Shown piece by piece: positions 50,458 through 63,415 of a DNA stretch of 64,000 nt. The position numbers and the translations under genes are program-made. A model generated the notes under the pieces. That model had not been told where the DNA came from. It did not search any database and saw only the letters and a list, made by a program, of their open reading frames with translations. Within the stretch, counting starts at the first letter, position 1. Each line of letters begins with the position of its first letter. The stretch lies in assembly GCA_905182995.1 (NCBI GenBank), contig CAJJDP010000004.1, positions 415,186-479,185 of the forward strand, read 5' to 3'. The stretch is from Paramecium octaurelia. Taxonomy: Eukaryota > Ciliophora > Oligohymenophorea > Peniculida > Parameciidae.

Positions 50458-51336
50458 TCACAATTATTTTCTGTCGTTATACCCTGAATTTCTAACAACT
50501 GAATTTCTCCCACTATTGTTAGCACCATAAGTACTATACCCTCCAGGAGCTATAGTAGCCCCTTTGATGCTACTTGTTTCAAATTAAGTTGTCACTGCAG
50601 TACCAGATGGCCCGGTCCTTTTAATTTCACTTTCTTTGGTTACTGTAACTTTGCTCTTTCTCAAGGCCTCTAATTATGTTTCAGCCATTGTAAGTTTTTC
50701 TGAAATATCAGAATTAATTTCATTTTGCTATTTGAATTTCTTTTTCCATAATTCTACTTCCCCTTACAGAGAAATAATTTACTATTCTGATAATGAGAAA
50801 CTCTCCAATTATATTTCCAATTCTCTTATTCTTTGGTCTAGCGATTCAAGTTCATTGTCTTTATCATTCATGAGTAGTTTGAGTTTACGAATTTCTTGGT
50901 CTTTAAATTCATTTTGTTCTTAGGAATTTTTCAGGTCATCTGTTAAGCTGTCTTAAAGATAATGGTAGATATTTACTAATTTTCTTTTTAAGAAGTCTTA
51001 TCTCATCATCTGCTCCTTGATTTTTCGAATTAGATTCCTAAAGTTATTTATAACGTAATTTCCATTAGTCTAATTCGTCTTGTAATTATTTATTAGCCTA
51101 TCTGAGACTTTATTCTTAAAATTTTAACTCTTTGTTAGCATTCACAAGTTCGTTAATCTAGAATGTTAATTTATATTACTTTGGTATCATCTTAAACATA
51201 GGAAATCTAAGGGGCACCTCCTTTTAATCTAAGATTTTCTTGTTGAAGATCAAACAAACACACTTCCAATTGCACTTAAAATTACATAATTGAAATTACT
51301 GCATTTTGTTTTCCACCTTGAGTCCATGTCATCCAT
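50458..51336 (-). CDS. Coiled-coil protein, 5' end uncertain
   Basis: From ATG 51336 (MDDMDSRWKTKC) through two introns (25 nt GTAATTTCAA...TTTTAAG; 22 nt GTAATATAAA...CATTCTAG) to TGA at 50458-50460. The body is a long heptad coil (INELVNANKELKFQEQSLRQ, DDEIRLLKKK, DQEIRKLKLLMNDKDNEL, ESLDQRIRELEIQLESF). It ends in a Ser/Gly/Thr tail (GPSGTAVTTQFETSS, GGYSTYGANNSGRNS). Open sequence continues upstream in frame with QIATTPVLSQSITQSQPL and, via two more candidate introns, back to about 51830, so the true start may be several hundred bases upstream. Family unknown; the coil-plus-tail layout is common in basal-body and infraciliary-lattice proteins, but that is not evidence. Confidence 0.7.
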
Positions 51337-51839
51337 TGTGACAACTTGTAAAGGTCTTTCTTAATGATGCACTTCAGCGTTATTTGGTTGTGTAGGTGCA
51401 ATCCTAACAGAGGGAGTGATTAGAAGAGGTTGTGATTATGTAATACTTTGGGATAAAACAGGTGTAGTAGCAATTTGTCTTGCAGAAAAGGGGCTTTCGA
51501 ATAATATTAATAATATACGCTATTCCGATATTTTAAGATGAATACTATTGTACTTAGGGTTGCCTCAACTAAGGACTATATAATAGAGAAGTGATTGTAC
51601 TTATATTAGAAAGTTTCAGTTTAGCCTATAGATCCTTATTGACCTATTCTGGGTTATCTAATTAAATTGGATGATTAATGAAGTAGTGATTGAATTTGAG
51701 AATGATTGTATCCTGCTTAGCTATGAATAATAATGATATTATTACTCCATTATGATTAAGCTGTTATTAAATAAATATTTATGCTAAAAGTATTTCTCTT
51801 AAGGTTTGTTTCAGAAGTTATTCATAATGTTAACAATTT

Positions 51840-53030
51840 ATGATAAATATATGAAGTTCGATTGTGATTTTACAATGGGAAAATAAGGTAACATGTTTAG
51901 GAATTTTTTAGTTTTGAAGTAATTTACTCACCTAGTTAAATCGAAATGCAAATAGGTCGATTTGATTTCAATCACATATTTTATCTTGAAATATGTGATG
52001 CTTTTCCAGACCTCATACCATTATATGGTTTTGGTTTTATAGTAATTGTTTTTTTAGATCAAGTTGAAGTGACTGTTTATATTCATGTTATCTGAAATCA
52101 AAAAGTGTCTCTCAAGTTTAGATTTTTAGCTGAGAGACTCCTTAGGGGATCTTATAATGATCGAATCTATTAACATTTAGTTATTTTAGAAAGTTATTAG
52201 TAAACAATTAGAGAGAATAAGAGCTTAGGTAAAAAAATTTTCACTAATTCATGGCTAAGAAGGTTTGAAAGGAAACAGAATGCCTTAATTCCTGTATTCG
52301 CATTAGAAGAGAGCCTAAAATTATTTGTCTTGTTTTAATTTAATAAAACAACAACTTAGGTTAATGCAGGCCTATATTCAATATTAATAGATATATCCAC
52401 TATATGGAAATCTGTTAAGTGAAGTATACCCTTTTAGATGAGGAAATCTTCTATTTTAAATGCATATAATTAATTGATATAATGATAGCATGGTTATTTT
52501 CAAAAGGATAGATGACAGATAATAAATTTATGTTATATATCAACACTAAAACTATGGGTTTACTGAAAAATAAACCACTTTGATTTTGATTAATGAGAAT
52601 AAAAATTACATTATGGAAGTAACTAATTAGTAGTTTAGGGATCACGTTATGGACACTACAATTTTATAGTTTCTATTTAAACAGCCTTACACTATTAAAT
52701 GAAGTATTTTATATGCAGGAACTATAGAAACCTAATTAAGTGTTAATCATCAATTATATTACTGGCTGTTGCTGTTATGCTAGATGATGTCTAAGTATTT
52801 AAGTTTGTAAAGGACGATGAGTGTAAAAAATCTAGTTTAATAAATCTTGGTTATTGTGCTCCTAGCATATTAGGAAATATTACCTTTGGAATGTTAAGGA
52901 TAAATGGGTTTCTTTATAATGAAATAATATTATGCAAGAAACCTATGAATTATAATGAATAAATGTATAAAAACATAGCATGCATAAGGTAATATAAAAT
53001 CAGGGGTAATCTATTGTGCAGTAATTAATT
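51840..53030 (+). pseudogene. Degraded gene, possibly kinase-related
   Basis: The plus strand shows protein-like segments in changing frames. Segment one (about 51905-52419) is open except for a TGA at 52093-52095 and includes VSLKFRFLAERLLRGSYND, SWLRRFERKQNALIPVF. Segment two (about 52485-52700) includes YQHQNYGFTEKQTTLILIN. Segment three (about 52700-53110) includes INLGYCAPSILGN and GFLYNEIILCKKPMNYNEQM, which recall the kinase activation-segment/APE and helix-F/G regions but lack a normal APE and DFG. Gaps between segments do not look like standard micro-introns. A decayed kinase paralogue is my best reading. An intact multi-intron gene of unknown type is the alternative. Confidence 0.35.
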
Positions 53031-53040
53031 TATATATTAA

Positions 53041-54162
53041 TCAATCTCTATAAGTAACAATAGAGTAGGTTTATTATCTGCTTTTAGTCTTTGTTCGAGC
53101 ATTTATTGAATGTGATCTCAATTTTGGTAGTTTTAATACATCTCTTTTTATGGTAGATTAATCTAATAGACTTTAGTTAGTTGGAGTTACTAATTACGTC
53201 TTGTTGGTGTTTTGTATGAGTGTTTCATAGTTATTTTCCAAATCATATTATTATAAATAGCCAAATAACTAAATGTCATTCAATTTTATTATGTTTCTTA
53301 AACCCTTAAATTATTTATTTTAAGTTAACATCTATTCTGTCTATTTGGATTATTAGGATATTTATTTTTGAATAGTTTCCTTTTATTACACAGACTAGAA
53401 GCTCAATCTGACTCCAGGTTACAATTTAAAATCCTAAGTTTATGACTCTATAAACTCAACTATTGTTTCTTCATTTTCTGCTTATCTTCGTTTCTATCTT
53501 ATTTATTCCACAAGTTTTGGTTTTGAAATAACAGCATTATTATCAGTCTATGGTACTTCAAATGGCAAAGTAGTTATAACATCCTTTCTGGTTTAATTGT
53601 TAGATCTTGCAATAGGATCGCAATTGTAATCGTAAGTATATTCTTTTGATCCTATTTGCATTATCAATCTATTATATTACTCTTTCATCATCCGTTTCTC
53701 CTTAGATCGTTCTCTAATCATTTACTCTTTATTTGATTTTTCAAAACATTTTTATTCCATTATTCTTCTTTCATTTGGATATTCTTCAACAAATTCTATT
53801 GTTTTTTATCTAACCAATTAAGGTTCATAGTCTTCCCACAATTAAGTTGGTAACATAAATTTATGCTTTGGAGGTAATTCTACTTTTGGTGTCATCCGAA
53901 CAGAAATCGGAGCTATGTCTTTAATATCATATGCTCTAAATCTTTCCTTTTATGTGCTCTGAGCTTCAAAATCTTCCTTCTCATTATAATTTTGAAAATA
54001 AGGATCAAAACATTTCTAATGCATCATATTGAAAGCTAAATTAGCTGCAAAAGAAGCACTCGATTATGATTCTAAACTTTCAAAAATCTTATCCTCTACT
54101 CTTGTCATAATTTTGTTAATAACATAAGGCATGATGGTTTCAACTATTTCTAAATATTCCAT
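53041..54162 (-). CDS. Hypothetical protein, intronless, 373 aa
   Basis: One uninterrupted frame from ATG 54162 (MEYLEIVETIMPYVINKI) to TGA 53041-53043 with about thirty in-frame TAA/TAG Gln codons. The N-terminal ~90 residues are helical (ESLESQSSASFAANLAFNMM). A middle block has AYDIKDIAPISVRMTPKVEL, PPKHKFMLPTQLWEDYEPQL and the charged helix ERSKEKRMMKEQYNRL. The C-terminus is Q/T-rich and ends KLPKLRSHSINARTKTKSR. This looks like a small axonemal or cytoskeletal protein, but I recognise no family. The absence of introns in over 1.1 kb is notable here. The opposite strand is open too, which is only a shadow. Confidence 0.75.
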
Positions 54163-54282
54163 TAAAATATTTGAATATGAAAATTATTCAGAATTATCAA
54201 AAATTAACATGCTGAAAAGGACTACAATCATTTAAGAACAAAGTTAAAATATAAAAATTTGAGTTTTATATTATAAATTAAA

Positions 54283-55281
54283 ATGAGGATGACCTATTTT
54301 GATATTTGTGTAACGAGTTCACGAATTACTTTAATCAAAATAATTAATTTAAGCCTTGATCAATAATGGATTTGACTAGTGGGAACAAACCAAAGAACTT
54401 ACAGTCGATATTTTATTACCATTGTGAGTTCCAAAGGACAAGGCATTTTAAATAATCTAAATAATCAATGAGATTAATGGGTAGCCCCAATCTGCTAAAT
54501 CTAATTCTAAGCCCTTGACGTTAGAATTGATGACTAAAAGGTTTAAATAAAAAACAATATTATTCAAATAACCTCCTCTTAAAAAGCAAGATTAATTGTT
54601 GTGTACTTTCATTAAATGGCTTGATTTAATATCATTAGGTGAATGCATTTCTATGGTCAAGGATTATAAGTGCTTTATATTTATGATAACAATTTGTAAA
54701 AATTAGTATTTCAAGATTTATAATTTTTCAGAATATTGAATGTCAAAATAACTAAATACAGTCAGTTGAATTTGAATAATTGGCAAGATAAGAAAATGAT
54801 ACTTTGATAAAAATTGTCTATCAATTATGCCAATCCTACCTAGTAGGTTAGGTTGATACTCTTTCATTTCAAATCAGAATACTATTGAATTTCAGTTTCA
54901 AGATGAATCATTTGAATTAGTGGCATTCTCTTTAATTAATTTGAGTTTATTTTGTCTTTCGGTTATTTGCAGAATTTAGAATACTTAATTTTGAGAAATA
55001 ATAAACTTAAAGAATATGATGTATGAAAGATAGTATCTTATTAATTTAGGAAAATAAAAAATTTTAAGAAGAAATCAGAGTTTAGAAGGTAAGAAATAGA
55101 TAATACAAAAACCATCAGTAAGTGGGTTAAGCAAAAAATTTTATCAGATGAAGAACATCGATCTCATTAGCAATAAGGCATATCAAAAACCATTAATTCT
55201 GCTAATTATTTCAATGATAACCACCAACTATGCTTACCAAACATAAATGATTTCTTTAATTCATAGATTTTAGTTTTATGA
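54283..55281 (+). CDS. Leucine-rich repeat protein
   Basis: ATG at 54283, TGA at 55279-55281; exon joins are approximate because several micro-introns must be removed. LRR units are visible: LQVLYIYDNNLQKL, the following FRILNV-type unit, and NLEYLILRNNKLKEYD, each with the LxxLxLxxNxL pattern of SDS22-like repeats. The C-terminal ~80 residues are charged (KKKSEFRRQEIDNTKTISKW, VKQKILSDEEHRSHQQQ). In ciliates many SDS22-like LRR proteins bind tubulin or dynein (LRRC families), but I cannot name the orthologue. It lies between a divergent hypothetical gene (120 bp) and the convergent giant GTPase gene (72 bp between stops). Confidence 0.65.
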
Positions 55282-55353
55282 AATATTTATTTTTAATCCA
55301 TCTATTTACAAAATGATACATGTAAATTAAATGAATAATTTTAAATGTAAATA

Positions 55354-58300
55354 TCAAATCACAGCATCTAGCATCTAATATGTTATTTCATTGTGTTTTA
55401 AATATTCACATACGTCCTCAACAATTACATTTTAAAATGTAATATTCTAATCGTCTTAAGGTGTAATTACCATTAAATCAGGGTAATCTTCTTTAAATTA
55501 AGTAATCATTCCTTCAATTTTTTGATTTAATTTCATAATTTTAACTTAAATCTTTTTATTTCTCATATTCTAGAAGATTTGGCTTTATGTTTTATTACAA
55601 GGGCAGCCATTTGGAAACGAATCTCCGAAGTTATGATATTTTTTTCCATGTGGAGGTGCATCAGCAATTAAGTATAACAAATTTTAATAATTGTCATTCC
55701 AATTCAACTCTGAAGAAGCATGCAGACCATCTAAAACAGCCTCAGGTTCATCATCACCTCCTTCGGCTGACAATGAATTTAAAAAACCTATAGCAACAGT
55801 ATATGAAGTAAATTAACAAATATTGACAACATTCTAAAACTCATCATAAGGATTTGAATGATCTTTATATGATACAATTGCAAATTTCATCTCAATCTTA
55901 TTATTTTACTTTATTTTTTACATTATACTAATGATGACTTCTTTACAGTTTTAAATATATTCTGACATTGATCCTGTCGAATCAATAACAAACGCTATGT
56001 TAATCCCTTGTATCAAATTTCCTTTGTGAGTTGATGAACACGGAAATTTATGTTTGCTAACCGTGTTATCTTAACAATGCCAGGCTTTTAGGCAACAAAA
56101 TTGATATTCTCCATTTATTTTTTTACATAGTGGGCAGTAATAATTACATTGGCCTATATTTTATGTTTCATTTGGGATTGGATGAGCCCATCCTTTATAA
56201 TCCCAATAGTCTATGCATAATACTTCATCAAAATTCAGATTTTAAAATCCTTCATATTTCTCCTTAGAATGTTTAGCTCTAATACCATATTACTTTTCTA
56301 AACATTAACTTTCCCCTTTGCATTCAATCAAATGATAGTGACTTTTTCCTCTTCTCTTACAACTCTGATCACAGGTTTCTGGCGTTGATTACTCTCCAAT
56401 TTAATACTGCCTCACAACATTATTATCCTAATCCTATATGATTAAGTTAAATTCCTCCCCCTATTTTGCTGTAAATATTTAATTTTCTTTATTTATGTGG
56501 ATTTGGGAAGAATGATGACCGGGATGGCCATATTTCAAATCACAAATTTTATTACATTCAGGACATTTTTAATCGCATAAATGAAATTATTTTTCTGTTT
56601 CTACCATGCAACTGTGGATTTAATCATGATTAAGTTGATCTGGTTTAATGCTTTTGCAACATTTCTTTTTTTGATTACTTTAAGGAATATATTTTATATA
56701 TGGGAATCTAGATTACCACATAATTTCAACTTAAGTATATGTTATTTAGCATATTCCTTTCTCTTGACATAATTCCCTACACTCATGCTAATCTCCACAA
56801 AAATGATTTTATTACTCTTAGGAATGTGTATGTTGCTTTTCACATTAAGAATTACAATATTAAGAATGTTCATGTGCTTTTTTACATCGCCTTTCACATA
56901 ACATGCAATTCTCCTTACAATAGATTTCTTCACATATATGGTTTTAATGTTCTGTTGTCCTATCTACACTGCATTTCTTACTACAATACTAACATTTTTC
57001 TGCACATAGATGATCATTAGTGCAATTATGTAATCCAGCATGGTTTAATTCTAGATTGCATTTGACCTAACATTAAATTATATCGCATTTAATATTGCAT
57101 TTATGATTTTTCAAGGAACACAAATGATACTATTGCTCATTATGACCAGCCTTATTGTCGCATGTTTTACTCGGACATACTTTGCAAGCTTAATCGCATT
57201 TGTGGTTTTCTCTTAAACAAGAATGAACATTCAGATTTAAATCTGCTAATTCTTGCAAATTTTGTTTTAAAGTTTCTAATCTTGCACAACTTCTTTCTAC
57301 CTTCTCGAAAATTTCTAAATTTTTCTTTTTGTTTTGCTATTAAATCTAGAGGTCTAACATTTTTTTTTCCATTATTTAATATTCCTGTTCTAAGTTCTTA
57401 AGTGTTAAATTTGCATAATATTCCTTCCCTTTCCAATCCTTAAGTAAGGTTTCAAATTTCTATATTTCTATTTCAAGAGTTTATATTTTAATTAATTTCT
57501 CCTCCAAAATTTTCAAATCATTCAAATCTATTTTAGCTTATTCAATTGATTATTCTATTAATTATTATTAATTAATAAAATCTGTTTCATATTGTTTCAA
57601 AATATTTAATTCTTATTTTTTCTTTTCTAATGTTTCTAATAGTGTATTATATTTTTCAGTTACATCAATGATTTACTTACCCAATTCATCTTTTTTTCCG
57701 TTTTTGATTTACTTTTCATTCAGCAAATTAATAAGTTTGTTTTACCTATCAACAACTAGTTGAGATTATAATATTTCTTAATTTACAATCTCAATTTCTT
57801 GCAAAAATCTTATTATATCATTCTCTTACTCAGTAGTTTCTAATTGTATCTTTAATAAGAATTCCTGTTTGATGTTGGTCTAATCGATCTATTAATTCTA
57901 TCTACCTTATTCCACCAAACAAAGGTCAAAAAAATCAATTTTGGAAAAATACATAGAATCAATTTATTCCTTTAATTAAGATTCTTCATTACAGCATTAT
58001 TCAATTTAATTCTCAATATTTTGGAACTTAGGCTATGATAATTCTTATTTAATATTTTCGATCTTACTTTTGTTTTTATATTTGAATTGTGATAATTCTG
58101 TTAGTTCTTCATTCATCTAATAAATTTATGCTTTATTTTTGTTTAAATCAATTTTCTTATTAATAGTTTAAGTGAGTTTAGCTTCTAGCTCTTTTTTTTT
58201 ATCTGATTTTTATTAATACAATTACAAAAATTCTTGTGTCGCCATGTTGGTATATTACTCTTTTAATCTTAAATTTTCATTGTAACTTTATTACAAAAAT

Positions 58301-61300
58301 TTGAGTTCATCTCTAAGATCACTTAATTTTTGATTTCGATCTCTTATTTTATTACTATGTTGATTTTTTTCATCCTCATTCACATCGACTCCCAATGATC
58401 GGATTTCATTTTCGATTATTGTTATTTCAGAAAGTAATTATTTGCTAACTTATTAATATTGACAAATTTCAACTTGGTATCTTTCTGTTTTCAAGCCAAT
58501 CTAATTACATTAGTTTTCAAGTTCTAAGCATTTCATCTCAATCTCTTCTTTCTCATTGATAATTTTATTCAGTTTACCAAGTTAGTTTTACAACTCATTT
58601 TTAGTGTTCTTTTACTTTTAACTTATAAAATTAATATCAAATGTAATTTACATATTTTAATTTTCTATTTCCATTTTACTGCCATTTTGTTAAACTCTTT
58701 AAGCTCTGAAGAAATTGAACTTTTAAACTTTATTCATTTAATCTTATTTTTCCTCGTGCTTTGTAGATAATTGAATTAAGTTCGATAATAAAAATAATTT
58801 GTTTTCAATTTCTTCAATACTTTGCGTAATAGAAATTAAACTATTTCTTTCCTTAATTTCCTCTATTTAATTTTTTATTGAAGAATTGTTCTTTTCTTGC
58901 TCTAATCTTGTAATTTCAATTTCAAATTTTTTTTTTAATTAGTCAAAATGCTCACTGTGATTATTGAAGTATTTGCAAGTTAAAAAACATTCATTGCATT
59001 TGCTTTAACAATACTAATATCGATTAAATTAAATTTTAAAAAAGTCTTCAAGTTTAGAATTTTCTAATTCAATTTTAGCCTAAACTTCCCTGCTATTGAT
59101 ATTTGCTAATTCAGATTAAGTCTTTTTATTAATAAGTTTCTTCCTTTAGTCCATCAATTTTTTTAACTAATTTTTAGCTTCTTCTAAGTTTGATTTATGA
59201 TCATTGACATTATCCTTTAATTAAAGATCGTTATATAATGATTTCAAAAGTGTATGGTTTTATTTAAGGTACTCTAAATCATCCATTTCAAATTAATATG
59301 ATCTCTAATTTAACTTTAATTCTTCGCCTTATTATTATTAATCTAAAGAAAATTTATACCACTGTTCTTTGCTTTCTTAATAAATTTATTCCAAACGGAT
59401 TTCATAAGCTATTAAACCTGCATTTTTTGTATCTGACAATTCAAGTTAACAAAGTACGATTTTTACCATTTATATTAATTCCTTACCATTTTTCCATCGA
59501 ATACTTTCGGTAGATTTTTATATAAGAAAGTTTCTTACTTGCTTTATTTATTCATCAAAAAATTCAGAGTTTTCATTATTAACTAATTTTTCTACCGAAA
59601 GCGTGTTTTTAAACAATTTATTCAAAAATACAATATCTTATGAGTTAGGTTTTCTTAGTCTGTCTAAATTTCTCATTTATTCCTTCTCTAATCCTAAATT
59701 GTCAGTAGAACTGACATCTCTAATGATCATATATAGAAAACCCTGAAATAATTTTTCATCATTTAGCTAATTCGATGCTTCCACTAAATTATTGAGGAGT
59801 TCATTTTAATGTCGACTAAATGAAGCATCTTAATTTAAAATAGTAATATCACTAATTGCAGTTATAAACGCGAGCATTTTAACCTCTTCTTTTTCAGTTC
59901 TCGATCCATTAAATAAGCCTTCACAGTCAAGTATTAAAAACTTTTAATTATTCACCATTGCTAAACTTCCCCAGACTCCATCAGTGCATCTGGCTGATGA
60001 AACAGAAAACCTTGTTCCAAATACTCTATTTAATAAGTAACTTTTGCCTGATGACTACCTACCAATAATTCCCACAACAAAAATTTTCTTTTCTTCTGCT
60101 AACAAATAATCCTCTAAAAATCCAAGATGTAATTTTTTGACCTTACAATCTATACTTATACTCTTCTAATTGAGTGACAGTTATCTAAAACCATCATTTA
60201 AAGGTATTAAAGTTCCATTTTCAATGGTACAAATTTATAAAGGAACTCTAGAAAATATAATGTCCATTATTTGATTTTTATCACACTGAGAGAATTGATT
60301 CTCTTTAATATTCAAATTAGCATAGTTCAAAACATTCAATTTTTTGTAATAATTTTCCATAATACCCTGTTCATTTTCTTTAATACATAATTAAATATTT
60401 CTTTATTTATTTTAATATAAAAAGTCAGCATTAGGTCCAAATTTAATAAATGAACCTTTGACAATATCCAAGGCAGGATTACCTAAAATTTGGCATTCTT
60501 ATTATTATCTTTGCTGAAATCTGGTTGATTAAATTAATAAGACTTATTTCTATCTCTAATTTTATAGTTCGTCTAACTAATCAAAGATGATCACATCAGA
60601 AGAATCAGAAACAATTTTTACTAAACCATTAATAGGTATTGTTTACAATTTCTTACCGTGAAAATCGTATCTGTCACAACAATGAAAATTAGCAAGGTAA
60701 AAGTATTTTCCGCTTGGGCAGGTTAATAATTATTTGTATTGCTAGGTTGGATTGGTGCTAGGAGAAAATTCTGTTTTTATTACTTTCTATTCAATTTCTT
60801 ATAAGCATTTAAAAACACGAAATGATTATTCTGTCTCAGATTATGTATAGATTTTATTATTTTTGGATAAAACTATGAATTATTTGCAAGTATTAATATA
60901 TGCAACTTAATCTACTAAAAATGGATTACCCAAATTATCCAATTAAGAGCAATATAATAAATCATTTTAGACTATGCCTCCTGAGGTAATTATTATCTAT
61001 TACACATACTTTTCTTTATGATTGAATATGAATAAGTGGTCAAGTATATAGTCGAAATAGTATACTGCTTGTTGTATATCTATAAGTTCCAATTATTTTA
61101 CCACTTTTACTTATGGGGCTTAAAATAGTAAAAATAAGATATAAGCCATTGTTTAAGTGTAAACTATAAAAATAGTAGCCCGATTTTTAGTTGAAAATAT
61201 ATCTTTAACAATATAGTCTTAGTTTCTTTTTGATAAAAAACTGCCATCTAAACAATAATCATTAAGCTCATCCAATTAAGGTATGATATTTTAAATTCTC

Positions 61301-62463
61301 TAGGACTCATTACGACAGCTTCTTAAATTAATTTTCTTAACTGAATACATTGATTGCTGACATAATTCGAAATATAATTCATCTATCAAATTTTTAAATT
61401 CACCCTATATTTGCTTAAATTATTTATTAATAATCCCAAAATGTTCATTAAACTACTTTGTATATTTCTAATATTCTTAAGAGTCCGGGAATTTAAAAGG
61501 TAGTTGCTAATTTTCAATAAATTCAACTGACTAGAATATTGATTACACAATCTCTTCTGCTTTTGGCTATTTTGAGTTGTCCTAGAAAATACGTCCAATA
61601 AACCAACGTTATAACTCTTTAAAGATTTTTTAGACTAGAGTTTTCCTTTGTTCTTTAATTTCCTCATTTAATTTTAATGATAGTTCATTTAGAAGAGTTC
61701 TAATTTTATCACTTTAATGCTCCTTTTTAAATGAATTAATCAAAGGGATTATACAATGATTTTATTTGGTGATAATTTGAATCAACAAGGCCTAAGTAAA
61801 TGAGTTAAAAGTGCTATATAAGTCTTCTATTTTAATCTTTTCTAATCTTTTTATTATATAAATTTAGGGGATTGTGGATTAAGAATTAATAATTTACCAG
61901 CTTCCAATGTCATTTTAAAGACCAGAATATTAGCATTGATAAATTTAAATATCTTGATTATTAAATTCTGCAAAATCATAATCACGTCTTACTAATGATT
62001 AAGCATTAAAGGGTATCAAGTCTCCATGATACCAATTCGTGAAAACAATTTCATCTAAACATAATTTTATGCTATCAGTAAAATCATGCAGAATTCTAAA
62101 TAACACAATTTCTATTGATTTTTCTTAAATAGGTCTTTTTGTGAAGAATGAAATTGGTAATATCAAGCAAAATAACAGAACATCTGATAATTTTATAACA
62201 ATAAGATTTCCTTTTTCTGATTATTACAATAATTCAGTTAAATCTATTTCTTTCTTAAACTCATTCTAAATTTCTTTTTCTACATTTTTCTGACATCCAA
62301 ATATACCTTTAATTTTCAGGTTTGATAAAGTATTTAGTTGAATGCAAACTTATTAAATATTGTTAATATGAAAATGTATTTTGTCGAGTTAAACATCTAA
62401 GGCACGATCAGTGACTATTGAATACAATACAGTTATTTCAATTCCACTATTAATTGAATCCAT
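55354..62463 (-). CDS. Giant GTPase / coiled-coil / Cys-His-rich / VWA protein
   Basis: From ATG 62463 (MDSINSGIEITVLYSIVT) one frame runs without a TGA for over 2.9 kb, then on through a few frame changes to TGA 55354-55356, up to ~2,350 residues. (1) About 700 N-terminal residues without known motif. (2) A large GTPase domain (about 59500-60250): G1 GIIGRQSSGKSYLLNRVFG, switch RCTDGVWGS, G3 LILDCEGLFNG, and RDVSS at the G4 position, as in VLIG/GBP-like GTPases, not Ras. (3) About 700 residues of coiled coil (about 57450-59300) interrupted by one C/H cluster (CNECFLTCKYFNNHSEHF). (4) A region of repeated Cys-His modules (about 56050-57240; CDQACKVCPSKTCDNKAGH, CAEKCQYCSKKC). (5) C-terminal VWA domain with MIDAS-like DSTGSMS, GGDDEPEAV and IADAPPHG. 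Membrane or defence role is speculative. Confidence 0.85.
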
Positions 62464-62683
62464 TATCTCTAAATTTCTATAAATCAAATAATAATTATTG
62501 AGTTTAATCTTCAGTTATTTTGAGAAATATAAAAAAATAATAGAATTTAGAATTTAATAGAATTTTAATTTTTGTCAATATTAATATGTATATATTTTTA
62601 ATTCTAGTAATTGAATACTATGTTTTAAGATATTATCATATTTCATTTAGTCAAGTTAATAATTGTCAACATTTTTTATCTTA

Positions 62684-63299
62684 ATGATGTAAATAGGATA
62701 TTTGAAAAAAATAAATGTGATATACTTTTGGATAAATATATTGTTTTTTGTCATTCTTCAAAAGCAATTAAATAAGATTCAAACAAGTTTCCCCCATACA
62801 CTTGGGAAGGAATTTTCAATTATCAAAGAAGTCTTTAATTAGTCTAATGAACAATTTATTGTCTCAAAAAAAAAATAACTTATTATTATTGATGAACCAA
62901 TTTTTTGTCATTAATCAATATATCATAAATTTTAGAATAAGGGACAGAATTCTAGTTTGAAATGATTGCTAGTAATAAGAAAAATCAAGTGTAATGATAT
63001 GTACTGGTCAAAATGGATTTCAGTGTTACAAATTTTATTGGAAATGTTTCACCAAAATTTATTTGCTTAGTATCTCTAAAAGTTAAATGTCAAAAACAGC
63101 AGCAGAAGATATATTCTGTTTCTTATTTTGCAATTACATTAGATTAATTTTTCGTTTTAACTCCATATTCTCCAGAATAAAATCTCATTGAAAAAGTATT
63201 GCAATTTCTTTAAGGAAAAATCTATATAGTGAATTTAAAAGACCAATATTATCTTTAAAAAAATTACTTTAAAATTGTAAAGAAGAAAAGTGATTTTTG
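62684..63299 (+). CDS. Hypothetical membrane-anchored protein
   Basis: ATG at 62684 gives MMQIGYLKKINVIYFWINIL + FFVILQ, a likely signal anchor or signal peptide, then TSFPHTLGKEFSIIKEVFN and LIIIDEPIFCHQS. After a TGA near 62961 a frame change leads to VTNFIGNVSPKFICLVSL, YFAITLDQFFVLTPYSP and TGA at about 63297-63299. The joining intron was not identified, so the gene may be two exons or a broken gene. Unknown family. It starts 220 bp from the divergent giant GTPase gene. Confidence 0.4.
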
Positions 63300-63415
63300 A
63301 ATATGTTTAGCTGTTTACGAAACTATTTATACGATTATGATTAGCACAAAATATATTGGTGAATATCGTCAATTGGAAATTGAAATTTTCATTTTTTAGT
63401 TTAATTTTTTACCAG

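Noticed and set aside
53140..53470. Long plus-strand open frame opposite the 53041-54162 gene
   Set aside because: The minus strand gives a complete ATG-to-TGA protein with sensible composition; the plus frame is hydrophobic antisense sequence without a start.
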